Shown here: positions 6,348-13,600 of the stretch, piece by piece
How the letters are laid out: the number at the start of each line of letters is the position of its first letter
Numbering within the stretch: the first letter of the stretch is position 1
NCBI RefSeq assembly: GCF_900753045.1
Contig: NZ_CAADXO010000069.1
Span: forward strand, 1-23,712
Direction of reading: 5' to 3'
From: an uncultured Phascolarctobacterium sp.
GTDB taxonomy: Bacteria; Bacillota; Negativicutes; Acidaminococcales; Acidaminococcaceae
Length of the DNA: 23,712 nt
Notes under the pieces: model-generated
What the model saw: the letters and a program-made list of their open reading frames with translations, nothing else
Told to the model about the DNA's origin: nothing
Databases searched by the model: none
Translations under genes and position numbers: made by a program

Positions 6348-7250
6348 TTAATGGTCCTGCATGAGGCTTGCTATATGCTGAGCGATAGCAGCTATTTTGC
6401 GGTTGGGATTATTCTTTTGCCAAAAAATGTTATAGTAAATTTCTACCGGCTCATTATCTGCTAATAATGGCAAGGTTCTGGTAAAATTACTGAAATAAAA
6501 TGGTGCATCATTATTGTTTGTTACCGGCAGGAAGGATTTTACCTTGTCGTCAATTACTTTGGTAAGTGCCGTGGGAATATCCCTGGCGGTGAAGAAGTTG
6601 CCATGAAAGCCTAGGCATTTTGCGTAATATTCCTGCTCCTGCATAACATAATCTCTGTTGGCGATAATAACGCATGTCTGCTCTGCCAAATCACTGATAT
6701 GAAGCGCTTTAGTCTCCGGTGGGAAAGAATGCTTCGGTACGCAAATGCATAAATCTGCGATTTCCAAAAGCTCTCCCGCAAGAAAATCAGCATCAGCTTC
6801 ACGATCTTCGGTGATAAGCATATCGATTTCTTTGTTTGCAAGCATTGTCAGGAGCTGTTCGTGGTCACCATACAATAATTCCAGATGATATGTTTCACTG
6901 TTCTTATTGAGCATATTGATAACATTGAGCAGGCGACAGACATTATAACCTGTTTTACAGCCGATGATATAGCTTGGCACCTGGTCGGTTTCCACAAAAT
7001 GCTGCATGTTTTGCATTAAATTTTGCACATCTCCGACTATGCGTTTACAAGGCTCGTAAAACTTTTCGCCTGCCGGTGTAAGACTGAAATTACAATTATT
7101 GCGGTTGATAAGCTTTACACCAAGCTCTTTTTCAAGCTGTTTAATCTGTAGAGAGAAGGAAGGCTGCGAGATAAAGCATTGCTTTGCTGCTTCATTGAAG
7201 CTTTTGCAATATACTGCTGCCAGAAAATATTTCATTTGACGCAAAAGCAT
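6348..7250 (-). CDS. LysR-family transcriptional regulator
   Basis: A 300-residue LysR-type regulator of normal length. The N-terminal winged helix-turn-helix is clear: FLAAVYCKSFNEAAKQCFIS, then QPSFSLQIKQLEKELGVKL and LTPAGEKFYEPCKRI (about residues 9-70). The remainder is the periplasmic-binding-protein-like effector domain. ATG at 7250 is preceded on the minus strand by AGGAGG with 6 nt spacing. The gene is divergent from the TonB-receptor gene with 274 bp between them, the classic arrangement in which a LysR protein controls the divergent operon and itself. The effector is unknown; it presumably relates to the solute taken up by the cassette. Convergent with valS. Confidence 0.93.
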   Translation of the reverse strand: MLLRQMKYFLAAVYCKSFNEAAKQCFISQPSFSLQIKQLEKELGVKLINRNNCNFSLTPAGEKFYEPCKRIVGDVQNLMQNMQHFVETDQVPSYIIGCKTGYNVCRLLNVINMLNKNSETYHLELLYGDHEQLLTMLANKEIDMLITEDREADADFLAGELLEIADLCICVPKHSFPPETKALHISDLAEQTCVIIANRDYVMQEQEYYAKCLGFHGNFFTARDIPTALTKVIDDKVKSFLPVTNNNDAPFYFSNFTRTLPLLADNEPVEIYYNIFWQKNNPNRKIAAIAQHIASLMQDH

Positions 7251-7307
7251 AGCCGGCCTCCTGTAGTGTATATTAAAATCATCAATATGCGTATAGAATA
7301 TCTGTAT

Positions 7308-7336
7308 TTGCTAAATACGTAGCATCAAGATATAAT
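7308..7336 (+). promoter_or_regulatory. Promoter of the TonB-receptor/ABC operon
   Basis: TTGCTA (7308-7313), 17-nt spacer, perfect TATAAT (7331-7336). Transcription would start near 7343, giving a leader of about 180 nt before the receptor gene. I see no recognisable Fur box or cobalamin-riboswitch core here. Confidence 0.65.
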
Positions 7337-7345
7337 GTAACAGTA

Positions 7346-7424
7346 CTTGGTACTAATATGCTAAAAAAATCACTTAACGAATTAATTATATCACACGCAT
7401 AGTGTGTTTGCAATTAATACCAAG
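7346..7424. promoter_or_regulatory. Inverted repeats in the LysR-receptor intergenic region, possible operator or leader structure
   Basis: CTTGGTACTAAT (7346-7357) and ATTAATACCAAG (7413-7424) form an 11/12 inverted repeat, and between them lies CACAC-GCATA-GTGTG (about 7392-7406). They sit just downstream of the predicted receptor promoter. They may be binding sites for the divergent LysR protein, or arms of an RNA structure in the long leader. Either role is inference. Confidence 0.45.
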
Positions 7425-7524
7425 AGCACTGAAGTTTGCCGTATGTGAAGCTGATATGTTGCGTAAGGGAAACATGGACACCTTATGTGAAATATACATT
7501 TTATATTAGGAGTGAGTATATTTT

Positions 7525-9678
7525 ATGAAGAAAAGACAGGTTGCTTTGGCTGCTGCCATCTGCACGGCATTGACAAGCGTAGGCTTTGTTGGTAATGCTT
7601 TTGCTGCAGAAAAAAACGATGATGATTTAATGTCATTCAATCTTGCCGAGATTGTTGTACACGGTCAACGTTACATTGCCGGTGAATTTGTACGTGCGAC
7701 ATCTAATGTAGGTATTTTAGGTGAGCAGGACGCTATGAAGAGTCCTATCAGCACAACTACCATTTCTGAAAAGGCTGTTGGTTCTTTCTTGTCCTCTACC
7801 GAAGGCTTGAGCAAAACCTTGAGCCTTGTTCCTTCTGTTGTCAAAACCTATGATGCAGCGGTAGACTGCGTTTCTATCAGAGGCTTTGCTGATGACGGCC
7901 GTGGCTTTGTTATCAATGGCATTCCCGGTATGCAGGCTATGACTCGTCAATCCAGCAACTACATTGAATCTGTTGATGTTATTGAAGGACCGGCAACCGG
8001 TATTAACGGTTCTGGTATGGCTAACCGTTCCGGCGGTACCATCAGCATTAACAGTAAAAAGGCTTTAATGGATGAGGATACTCGTAAGATTGGTATCAAA
8101 TATCATTCTAAAGGCGCACATGAGGAATATATCGATTTTGGTACACGCTTAGGCGAAGACAAAAGCTATGGTGTGCGTATTAATGCCAGCAATACTAATG
8201 GCGAGCGTTCCATTGAAAACTGGAATCTGAAGCAGAAAAATATTTACATCAATCTGGATCAGGAAACCACAAACAGCAAGACTAACTTTATGTTTGGCTA
8301 TACTGATACAGACAGTGAAGGCAGACCTTATGGTTTATCTGTTAGCAGTAATTTTGTTGGTAATGCTTTACCGAGCGCTCCTGACGGAAAAATTAATACA
8401 AACCCAACCTGGCGTCGTGATAAAAACACCAATCTCGTTATGACCTTAAACCATGAACAGAAGATTAATGACCATTTGAAGGCTTTCTTGAATGCAGGTC
8501 ATTTTAAACAGGATTGGTATTACTATACTGGCTTCAGCAAGACTTTGTTGAATGAAGCCGGTGATTTTTCGGCAGTATCCGACAACTATTCTCTGCTGGA
8601 GAAACGTGATTATGCACAAATCGGTTTGAAGGGTGATTTTAAAACAGGTGATCTGAAGCACGAATGGGTTGCAGGTCTTGACAGAATGTGGCACTATTAC
8701 GGTGGTGCTAAGGACTATGAAGAAGAGTCCGGCTGGTCCGGTAATATTTATCATCCTAATACCGGCAGCTTTGCTCCGCCGACCTTTGCACAATCCGATG
8801 CTTACTACGGAACTCATGCACGCATCAGCGGCTGGTCTGTAATGGATTCTATTACAACAGGTAATGAAAAACTGAATATTTTGGTTGGCCTGAACGGTAA
8901 GTCCATCGCTAAGGATTCCTATAGACCTGATGGTTCTCACAATAAACAAACCGGCGATTATTATGACGTATCTCCGAGCTTTGGCATCAACTACACCTTT
9001 AATCCGCGTGTAGCTGTTTATGCAAACCATACGGAAGAGTTTGTTGAAGGCGGTATTGTCGGCTCCAAATATCAGAATCAAGGTACCACTTTAGATCCGT
9101 ACAAAACCAAGCAAAACGAAATCGGTGTAAAGTTCAAAACCGGCGATTTCTTCCATAAAATCAGCTATTTCGATATTAAGAAAGCCAACAGTGTAGATGT
9201 TACCAAACCCGGCTTCACCAAACCTTTCCTGCTTGCTGACGGCGAAGCAAGACACAAGGGCTTTGAATACACTGCTACCGGTACTCTGGCAGAAAAATGG
9301 AACCTAATTGGCGGCTTTATGCACTTGAATGCTAAACAAAAAACTACCAGCGCAGCTACCAACGGCAAACGCCCGAACGGCGTGCCCGAATGGAGCGCAA
9401 ACCTGGGCGTAGAATATAAGGCTAACGATGATTTCTCCGTTTTAATGCGCGGTAACTATGTTGGTTCCTCCTATGTTCGCAATGAAAAATACGGAGTTCC
9501 CAGCTACTTCACTTTGGATGCAGGCGTAAATTACAAAACCTCTCTTAACAGCACACCTGTAACCTTAAGAGCAATGTGCTACAATGTTACTGATAAAAAG
9601 TATTGGGCACCCAGCGGCAACACGCTGCATTCCGGTGGTCCGAGAACCTTTATGCTCTCCGCTGAATTTGATATCTAA
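7525..9678 (+). CDS. TonB-dependent outer-membrane receptor
   Basis: A 717-residue outer-membrane beta-barrel transporter that imports a large substrate using energy from TonB. Residues 1-27 are a Sec signal peptide (KKRQVALAAA... ending NAFA). EIVVHG at 42-47 is a plausible TonB box. The plug domain follows (about 60-180; SIRGFADDGRGFVINGIPG, then VDVIEGPATGINGSG and GGTISINSKK). The rest is a barrel of alternating strands ending GPRTFMLSAEFDI; the final residue is Ile rather than the common Phe. AGGAG lies 12 nt before the ATG, a rather long spacing. It is first in the operon with FecCD permease, ATPase and binding protein, pointing to a siderophore, haem, cobalamin or other metal complex. 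Its presence implies an outer membrane. Confidence 0.95.
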   Translation: MKKRQVALAAAICTALTSVGFVGNAFAAEKNDDDLMSFNLAEIVVHGQRYIAGEFVRATSNVGILGEQDAMKSPISTTTISEKAVGSFLSSTEGLSKTLSLVPSVVKTYDAAVDCVSIRGFADDGRGFVINGIPGMQAMTRQSSNYIESVDVIEGPATGINGSGMANRSGGTISINSKKALMDEDTRKIGIKYHSKGAHEEYIDFGTRLGEDKSYGVRINASNTNGERSIENWNLKQKNIYINLDQETTNSKTNFMFGYTDTDSEGRPYGLSVSSNFVGNALPSAPDGKINTNPTWRRDKNTNLVMTLNHEQKINDHLKAFLNAGHFKQDWYYYTGFSKTLLNEAGDFSAVSDNYSLLEKRDYAQIGLKGDFKTGDLKHEWVAGLDRMWHYYGGAKDYEEESGWSGNIYHPNTGSFAPPTFAQSDAYYGTHARISGWSVMDSITTGNEKLNILVGLNGKSIAKDSYRPDGSHNKQTGDYYDVSPSFGINYTFNPRVAVYANHTEEFVEGGIVGSKYQNQGTTLDPYKTKQNEIGVKFKTGDFFHKISYFDIKKANSVDVTKPGFTKPFLLADGEARHKGFEYTATGTLAEKWNLIGGFMHLNAKQKTTSAATNGKRPNGVPEWSANLGVEYKANDDFSVLMRGNYVGSSYVRNEKYGVPSYFTLDAGVNYKTSLNSTPVTLRAMCYNVTDKKYWAPSGNTLHSGGPRTFMLSAEFDI

Positions 9679-9727
9679 TTAAATTCAGTTCATATACTCA
9701 AACATCTCATACATCATCAAAAAAAAT

Positions 9728-9769
9728 TACCAGGTACGCTCATTAAATTTTAATGGGCGTACTTTGGTA
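9728..9769 (+). promoter_or_regulatory. Long intra-operon hairpin between receptor and permease genes
   Basis: TACCA, GTACGC and CATTAAA on the left arm match TTTAATG, GCGTAC and TGGTA on the right, giving about 18 pairs with small bulges. It is preceded by an A-run and followed by TCTCTTT. It may be a partial terminator or a 3' stabilising structure that lets the receptor be made in larger amounts than the transporter. Confidence 0.65.
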
Positions 9770-9797
9770 TCTCTTTATAAGATTAAGGAATTTTAAG

Positions 9798-10853
9798 ATG
9801 CTTAACTTTTTCAAACAAATAGAAGGCATATACGTAAGCGTTTTTTTGCTGTTGATTTTAATAGCGGTTATGTTTTTGGCACTTGCTGTCGGTACGGTGA
9901 AAATACCCATGGAGCAGATTTATGTGGCGGTCATCAGCCAGCTGCAGAGCGGTACTTCGCTTGATGGCGCGCTTAAAGGCTCTGTGCATGATATTGTCTG
10001 GCAGCTGCGCCTGCCGCGAATTGTTTTGGCTGCGGCAGTAGGCGCAGGCCTGGCAAGCAGCGGTGTCATTATGCAGGCCATTGTTAAAAACCCATTGGCG
10101 GACCCTTATATTTTAGGTATTTCCTCCGGTGCTTCCTTGGGCGCAACGGCGGCCATCCTTTTGGGGATAGGAGCATTCATGGGGGAAAACTTTATCGGCC
10201 TGGCAGCCTTTGCCGGTGCCTTTGCTATTTCTCTGCTGGTATTATTTATTTCTAATTTGGGCGGACGCAGTAATTCAGTAAAGCTTTTGTTGGCAGGTAT
10301 GGCGCTCAGTGCAGTGTGCAGTGCTTTTTCCAGCTTTATTGTTTACTTTGCCAACAACAAGGAGGGCATGCAGACCATCGCCTATTGGATGATGGGCAGC
10401 TTTTCCGGAGCCAAGTGGGATAATTTGATAGTTATTGTACCGATAGTAGTTGTTGCTGTACTGTTCTTCTGGAGCCAAAGCCGTATTTTGAACCTGATGC
10501 TGTTGGGTGATGAATCGGCGCTGACCTTGGGTACTGATTTACATGTCTACAGGCAGTTTTATCTTTTAATCAGCTCCATTATTGTCGGCTTCGTTGTCTA
10601 TGCTGCCGGCACTGTCGGCTTTGTTGGTTTGATAGTTCCTCATGTTATCAGAATGCTGGTGGGTACAGATCATAAAAAGCTTATCCCGGTGACTGCTTTA
10701 GCCGGCGCGATTTTTTTAGTTGTAGCTGACACGCTTTGCCGTATCCTGATTCCCGGAGCAGAGCTGCCGATTGGCATTCTTGTAGCGATGATTGGCGCTC
10801 CCTGCTTTGTTTATCTGATGGTAAAGCGCACCTATGGCTTTGGAGGTAACTGA
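9798..10853 (+). CDS. FecCD/BtuC-family ABC transporter permease
   Basis: A 351-residue, very hydrophobic integral inner-membrane protein with about ten membrane segments, the standard size for FecCD-family permeases that move iron-siderophores, haem or cobalamin. Family signatures include LRLPRIVLAAAVGAGLASSG, MQAIVKNPLADPYILGISSG, LLLAGMALSAVCSA and GTVGFVGLIVPHVIRMLVG. The ATG at 9798 has AAGGAA 7 nt upstream; an upstream start at 9753 would fall inside the hairpin and lacks a good site, so I reject it. The next gene begins 2 nt after the stop, so permease and ATPase are translationally coupled. A single permease gene implies a homodimer in the membrane. Confidence 0.95.
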   Translation: MLNFFKQIEGIYVSVFLLLILIAVMFLALAVGTVKIPMEQIYVAVISQLQSGTSLDGALKGSVHDIVWQLRLPRIVLAAAVGAGLASSGVIMQAIVKNPLADPYILGISSGASLGATAAILLGIGAFMGENFIGLAAFAGAFAISLLVLFISNLGGRSNSVKLLLAGMALSAVCSAFSSFIVYFANNKEGMQTIAYWMMGSFSGAKWDNLIVIVPIVVVAVLFFWSQSRILNLMLLGDESALTLGTDLHVYRQFYLLISSIIVGFVVYAAGTVGFVGLIVPHVIRMLVGTDHKKLIPVTALAGAIFLVVADTLCRILIPGAELPIGILVAMIGAPCFVYLMVKRTYGFGGN

Positions 10854-10855
10854 TT

Positions 10856-11632
10856 GTGGAAATATTAGCTGAAGCAGTCAAAATGTTTGTAGGAAACAAG
10901 GAGATTCTGAAGGGAATTGATTTTTCTTTACATAACAAAGAATTTCTTGGTATTATAGGGCCGAACGGCAGTGGCAAGAGTACTTTTTTGAAATGCGTTT
11001 ATCGTGTGCAGAAGCCTACCAGCGGTGATATTTATTTTGACGGGCAGCATTTGGACGAGCTTTCTTATCGCGAATCTGCCTTAAAGCTGGCTGTTGTTGC
11101 CCAGCATAATTTTTACAGCTTTGATTTTTCGGTTCTGGATGTAGTGCTTATGGGGCGTTCGCCGCATAAAAAAATGCTGGAGCGTGATAATCTGGAGGAT
11201 TTTAAAATTGCCAGAAGCGCTTTGGCAAGAGTGGGAATGGCAAGCTTTGAAAAGCGCATGTTCTCTACGCTGAGCGGCGGTGAGCAGCAGCGTGTTATTC
11301 TGGCAAGAGCGTTGGCGCAGCAGACGGAATGCCTGGTTTTGGATGAGCCGACGAATCATCTGGATATTAAATATCAGCTGGAAATAATGGATATCGTAAA
11401 AAGCTTAAATGCTACCGTAGTGGCAGCCATTCATGATTTGAATATCGCTGCCATGTATTGCGACAGACTGATAGCTATCAGAAATGGTCTGGTAGTAGGC
11501 GTGGGAACACCGCAGGAATTATTGACAGAAGAATTCATTTATGATATGTATAATGTGCATAGTAAAGTAGCTTACGATGCAGAATCAGGACGCATGAATA
11601 TTGTTTATCTGCCGAAGCATTGGAGGGGATAA
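10856..11632 (+). CDS. FecE/BtuD-type ABC transporter ATPase
   Basis: A 258-residue cytoplasmic ATP-hydrolysing subunit pairing with the permease. Walker A GPNGSGKS is at 35-42, a Q-loop follows (VVAQHNFYSFD), the ABC signature LSGGEQQRV is near 139, Walker B LVLDEPTNHLDI near 160, and the switch histidine is in AAIHDLN. The start is GTG at 10856, with GGAGGT 8 nt upstream inside the end of the permease gene. The coding sequence is 1 nt from the next gene. Sequence fits the iron-chelate/cobalamin importer subfamily. Confidence 0.95.
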   Translation: MEILAEAVKMFVGNKEILKGIDFSLHNKEFLGIIGPNGSGKSTFLKCVYRVQKPTSGDIYFDGQHLDELSYRESALKLAVVAQHNFYSFDFSVLDVVLMGRSPHKKMLERDNLEDFKIARSALARVGMASFEKRMFSTLSGGEQQRVILARALAQQTECLVLDEPTNHLDIKYQLEIMDIVKSLNATVVAAIHDLNIAAMYCDRLIAIRNGLVVGVGTPQELLTEEFIYDMYNVHSKVAYDAESGRMNIVYLPKHWRG

Positions 11633-11633
11633 A

Positions 11634-12020
11634 GTGAAAAAAATTGTTATATTACATTGCCTGCGCTCAGAAGAAAATTGTACCGGAGCGGCCTGCTTCC
11701 AGGCGTTTAATGAGCGCTCTTGTCAGTTCGCACGTTATGGTGATGAGGAAATCCAGCTGATGGCGTTTATGACCTGCAATGGCTGCCGTAAAATCACCTT
11801 GGGCGATAGCAGCGGCTTAGAGGAAAAGATTGAAAGAATTTTAAGTATCAAGCCTGATGTTATTCATGTTGGTATTTGCTGCAAGACGCGTACCGATGAT
11901 AACGAGTATTGTCCGGAAGCTTTGAGGCTGGTTGATATTTTCCATAACCATGGTATAGAAATCGTTTGGGGAACACATTCCGATGCTACCAGGCACCCGA
12001 GGAAGTTTACTTATGAATAA
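11634..12020 (+). CDS. CGGC-domain-like cysteine-rich protein
   Basis: A 128-residue cytoplasmic protein. Cysteines are spaced through it: HCLRSEENCTGAAC near the start, CNGC in the middle (FMTCNGCRK), GICCKTRTDDNEYC later. The layout matches the CGGC (DUF1790) family, thought to bind metal, but the hallmark CGGC here reads CNGC. Start is GTG at 11634 with GGAGGGG 6-7 nt upstream; a start at 11601 is unlikely because it lies in the ATPase gene without a site. It overlaps the binding-protein start by 8 nt, so it is firmly within the uptake operon. A role in handling or reducing the imported metal complex, or in metal sensing, is inference. Confidence 0.8.
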   Translation: MKKIVILHCLRSEENCTGAACFQAFNERSCQFARYGDEEIQLMAFMTCNGCRKITLGDSSGLEEKIERILSIKPDVIHVGICCKTRTDDNEYCPEALRLVDIFHNHGIEIVWGTHSDATRHPRKFTYE

Positions 12021-13035
12021 ACGCTTTACCTTGGTTTCTTTGGCTATAGTACTTGGTATTTGTGCATTCATATATTTTACGCAGACACAGGCGTTTAACG
12101 CTAACCGTCCTGTTGCGTATGCTCAATCAGCCTATGGCATAAGAGCTGTAAAAAATGTCAGAGTGCAGAATTATAATGCCTTGGGTGAAAATATCTCTTA
12201 TTACGATAAGGTGCCGCAAAGAGTCATCGCTGTCGGCGAGCAGATTAATGAAACCTTGGTAGCCTTGGGCGTGGAGCAGAATGTTATCTGCCCGGTACGT
12301 TATGGCAACCCCTTTTATACACCTGAACCACAGTATGCCGAAGGATATAACAAAATCAAGTTTCAGCGCAATGTTGTCCTGAATATGGAGAATGTTTTAT
12401 CCATGCAGCCGGACCTGATTATTTCCGGACAGGTGCTTTATGCAGATAAGGCGCTCAAAAGCACGGATTTCTGGAATAAGCGTGGTATTCATACCTATGT
12501 TTCCACCAATGCCAATTCTCCTACCTCGCATAATAAAAAGGAGACCTTGGAGCAGGAATGTGCTTTTATTTTGGGCTTGGGCACAATTTTTGACAAGGAA
12601 AAGGAAGCAAAGAAAATTGTTGCCGATATGCAGCAGGATATCGCTGTGGTCAAAGAAAAAACGCAGAATATGCCAAAGCCTAAGGTTATGATTATCGAAA
12701 TGCTGGGCAAGAATATAGTAGCCTATGATTCGACCAAGCTGGCAGGCGATATTTGCGTTAAATTAGGTGCTGATGTACCAAGCTTTTCTTCGGGAACAAT
12801 AGGCCTGGAAACTATTATCGAAGAAAATCCTGACGTGCTTTTTGTTGTGAAGAGTGGCGGCAATCCTGAGGAGGCTGCGGATTTTTTCCGTCAGCATCCG
12901 GGACTGCAATCACTTAAGGTTGTCAGGGAAGGCAAGGTATATGGCATATCCCTGAATTATACGTATAACAGTGCCATCAAAACAGGCGAAGGCATTAAAA
13001 AATTTGCTCATGGTATGTATCCGGAGCTGTTTTAA
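12013..13035 (+). CDS. Periplasmic metal-chelate-binding protein (BtuF/FhuD type)
   Basis: A 340-residue periplasmic-binding protein of the type III fold that would receive the substrate from the receptor and deliver it to the permease. An N-terminal hydrophobic segment (about 5-21) acts as signal peptide or membrane anchor; no lipobox is present. The mature part has the family layout: QRVIAVGEQINETLVALGVE, a downstream NMENVLSMQPDLIISG strand-helix, and IIEENPDVLFVVKSGG in the second lobe. ATG 12013 is chosen because GAGGAAG (11999-12005) lies just upstream; the longer in-frame extension is inside the CGGC-like gene. Last gene of the operon; transcript ends at the hairpin in the second 71-bp repeat. 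Confidence 0.92.
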   Translation: MNKRFTLVSLAIVLGICAFIYFTQTQAFNANRPVAYAQSAYGIRAVKNVRVQNYNALGENISYYDKVPQRVIAVGEQINETLVALGVEQNVICPVRYGNPFYTPEPQYAEGYNKIKFQRNVVLNMENVLSMQPDLIISGQVLYADKALKSTDFWNKRGIHTYVSTNANSPTSHNKKETLEQECAFILGLGTIFDKEKEAKKIVADMQQDIAVVKEKTQNMPKPKVMIIEMLGKNIVAYDSTKLAGDICVKLGADVPSFSSGTIGLETIIEENPDVLFVVKSGGNPEEAADFFRQHPGLQSLKVVREGKVYGISLNYTYNSAIKTGEGIKKFAHGMYPELF

Positions 13036-13041
13036 AAGATG

Positions 13042-13112
13042 AAACCGTACAACCCCTTGCCACATGCGGCTTTGGGACTGTACGGTTTTTTATATGTGTA
13101 CGGTATTGAGTT
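13042..13112 (+). repeat. 71-bp dispersed repeat, copy B, with terminator-like hairpin
   Basis: Same orientation and 66/71 identity to 6234-6304. AAACCGTACA pairs with TGTACGGTTT and a T-run follows, so it is the likely terminator of the uptake operon, 6 nt after the stop codon. Inner pairs CCC/GGG and GCC/GGC are kept although the bases between differ, which suggests selection on the structure. Confidence 0.85.
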
Positions 13113-13122
13113 AGGGAATTTT

Positions 13123-13237
13123 AAAATATCCTCATGAAATTGTAGTGAACGCATTGAAATATCCTCATGAAATTGTAATGAACACCTAAAAATATCCTCA
13201 TGAAATTGTAGTTAACACCTCAAAATAGGCTCATTTT
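13123..13237. repeat. 33-bp tandem repeat array, three and a half copies
   Basis: Units start at 13123, 13156 and 13189, with a degenerate part-copy from 13222; the period is exactly 33 bp. The core TATCCTCATGAAATTGTA is identical in the first three apart from one base. Read on the minus strand each unit begins TGTTCACTACAATTTCATG (or near variant), the style of the multiple terminal repeats at IS21-family ends, but no transposase is present. It could be a solo element end or a protein-binding array. There are no spacers, so it is not CRISPR. Confidence 0.8.
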
Positions 13238-13287
13238 TTTTGTTGAAGGAGTATTTGCACAGCGTTGGCAAGTAGACCTGCCTAAAC

Positions 13288-13317
13288 TTGCCCAAAAGCT
13301 TGTATTTGTGCTATTAT
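13288..13317 (+). promoter_or_regulatory. Promoter of orphan antitoxin-like RNA
   Basis: TTGCCC (13288-13293), 18-nt spacer, TATTAT (13312-13317). It aligns with the promoter of the second RNA (13477-13505) and continues into the same AGATATAG/AAATATAG-AAAAGGTG start sequence. Part of an upstream inverted repeat (GGCAAGT...ACTTGCC, about 13267-13292) overlaps the -35. Confidence 0.6.
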
Positions 13318-13323
13318 AAATAT

Positions 13324-13416
13324 AGAAAAGGTGCTTCCGCCAGACGGTTAACCATTGAAAAGTTTTAGCTACAAAAAGTAACCGTTTGTTTTCTCAGGAC
13401 AGGGCGGTTATTTTTT
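13324..13416 (+). ncRNA. Orphan small RNA related to the adjacent antitoxin RNA
   Basis: Predicted 93-nt transcript from the promoter above to a terminator made of TAACCG (13379-13384), CGGTTA (13405-13410) and six T residues. It shares with the 13512-13600 RNA the promoter, the AGAAAAGGTGC start, a C/G-rich stem-loop ending GACGGTTA, and a terminal hairpin. No toxin-like reading frame is visible on the opposite strand beyond its 3' end, so it looks like a duplicated antitoxin without its partner. Confidence 0.55.
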
Positions 13417-13429
13417 ATGGTTAAATAAA

Positions 13430-13456
13430 AAGCACGGCGAAAGCCGTGCAAAATTT
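13430..13456 (-). terminator. Hairpin with minus-strand terminator features
   Basis: GCACGGC-GAAA-GCCGTGC (about 13432-13449) is a perfect 7-bp stem; on the minus strand it is followed by TTTTTATTT. No gene I can see on the minus strand ends here, so it may be left over from a lost partner of the orphan RNA. Confidence 0.5.
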
Positions 13457-13476
13457 GTGAAATAAGCTGTGTTCGC

Positions 13477-13505
13477 TTGTCAAAAGCGCTTATCTGTGTT
13501 ATTAT
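13477..13505 (+). promoter_or_regulatory. Promoter of the candidate antitoxin RNA
   Basis: TTGTCA (13477-13482), 17-nt spacer, TATTAT (13500-13505). Predicted start near 13512. Confidence 0.7.
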
Positions 13506-13511
13506 AGATAT

Positions 13512-13600
13512 AGAAAAGGTGCCGCCGATAGACGGTTACCCTCAAAAGAATTTAACTAAAAAATAGTCGCTGCTTTTGCGGAGCTGGGCGGCTATTTTTT
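13512..13600 (+). ncRNA. Candidate type I antitoxin RNA
   Basis: Predicted RNA of about 88 nt running toward the toxin gene on the opposite strand. It carries a 5' stem-loop (CCGCCGATAGACGG) and ends in a hairpin, AAATAGTCGC (13561-13570) against GCGGCTATTT (about 13588-13597), with a T-run. The RNA covers the stop codon and 3' untranslated part of the toxin mRNA. This tail-to-tail arrangement around a shared bidirectional terminator is that of known Firmicute type I modules such as Fst/par, TxpA/RatA and BsrG/SR4. Confidence 0.65.
13561..13600. terminator. Shared bidirectional terminator of the toxin-antitoxin module
   Basis: An 11-bp stem (AAATAGTCGCT with the GGGCGGCTATTT arm) has T-runs beyond both arms: TTTTTTT on the plus strand and TTTTTTAG on the minus strand. 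It can end both the antitoxin RNA and the toxin mRNA, and contains the toxin stop codon. Confidence 0.75.

Noticed and set aside
7343..7524. Cobalamin riboswitch in the receptor leader
   Set aside because: An AGCACTG-like string near 7425 recalls the B12 box, but the conserved core and other pairing segments are not seen.
7251..7524. Fur box controlling the uptake operon
   Set aside because: No GATAATGATTATC-like 19-bp palindrome is visible; iron control cannot be claimed.
8446..9081. A 211-codon minus-strand frame inside the TonB-receptor gene
   Set aside because: Antisense to a clear receptor gene, no ribosome site and no recognisable domain.
12440..12691. An 83-codon plus-strand frame inside the binding-protein gene
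   Set aside because: Alternative frame of a clear gene with a basic, biased translation and no ribosome site.
13123..13237. CRISPR array
   Set aside because: The repeats are directly adjacent with no variable spacers, and no cas genes are present.
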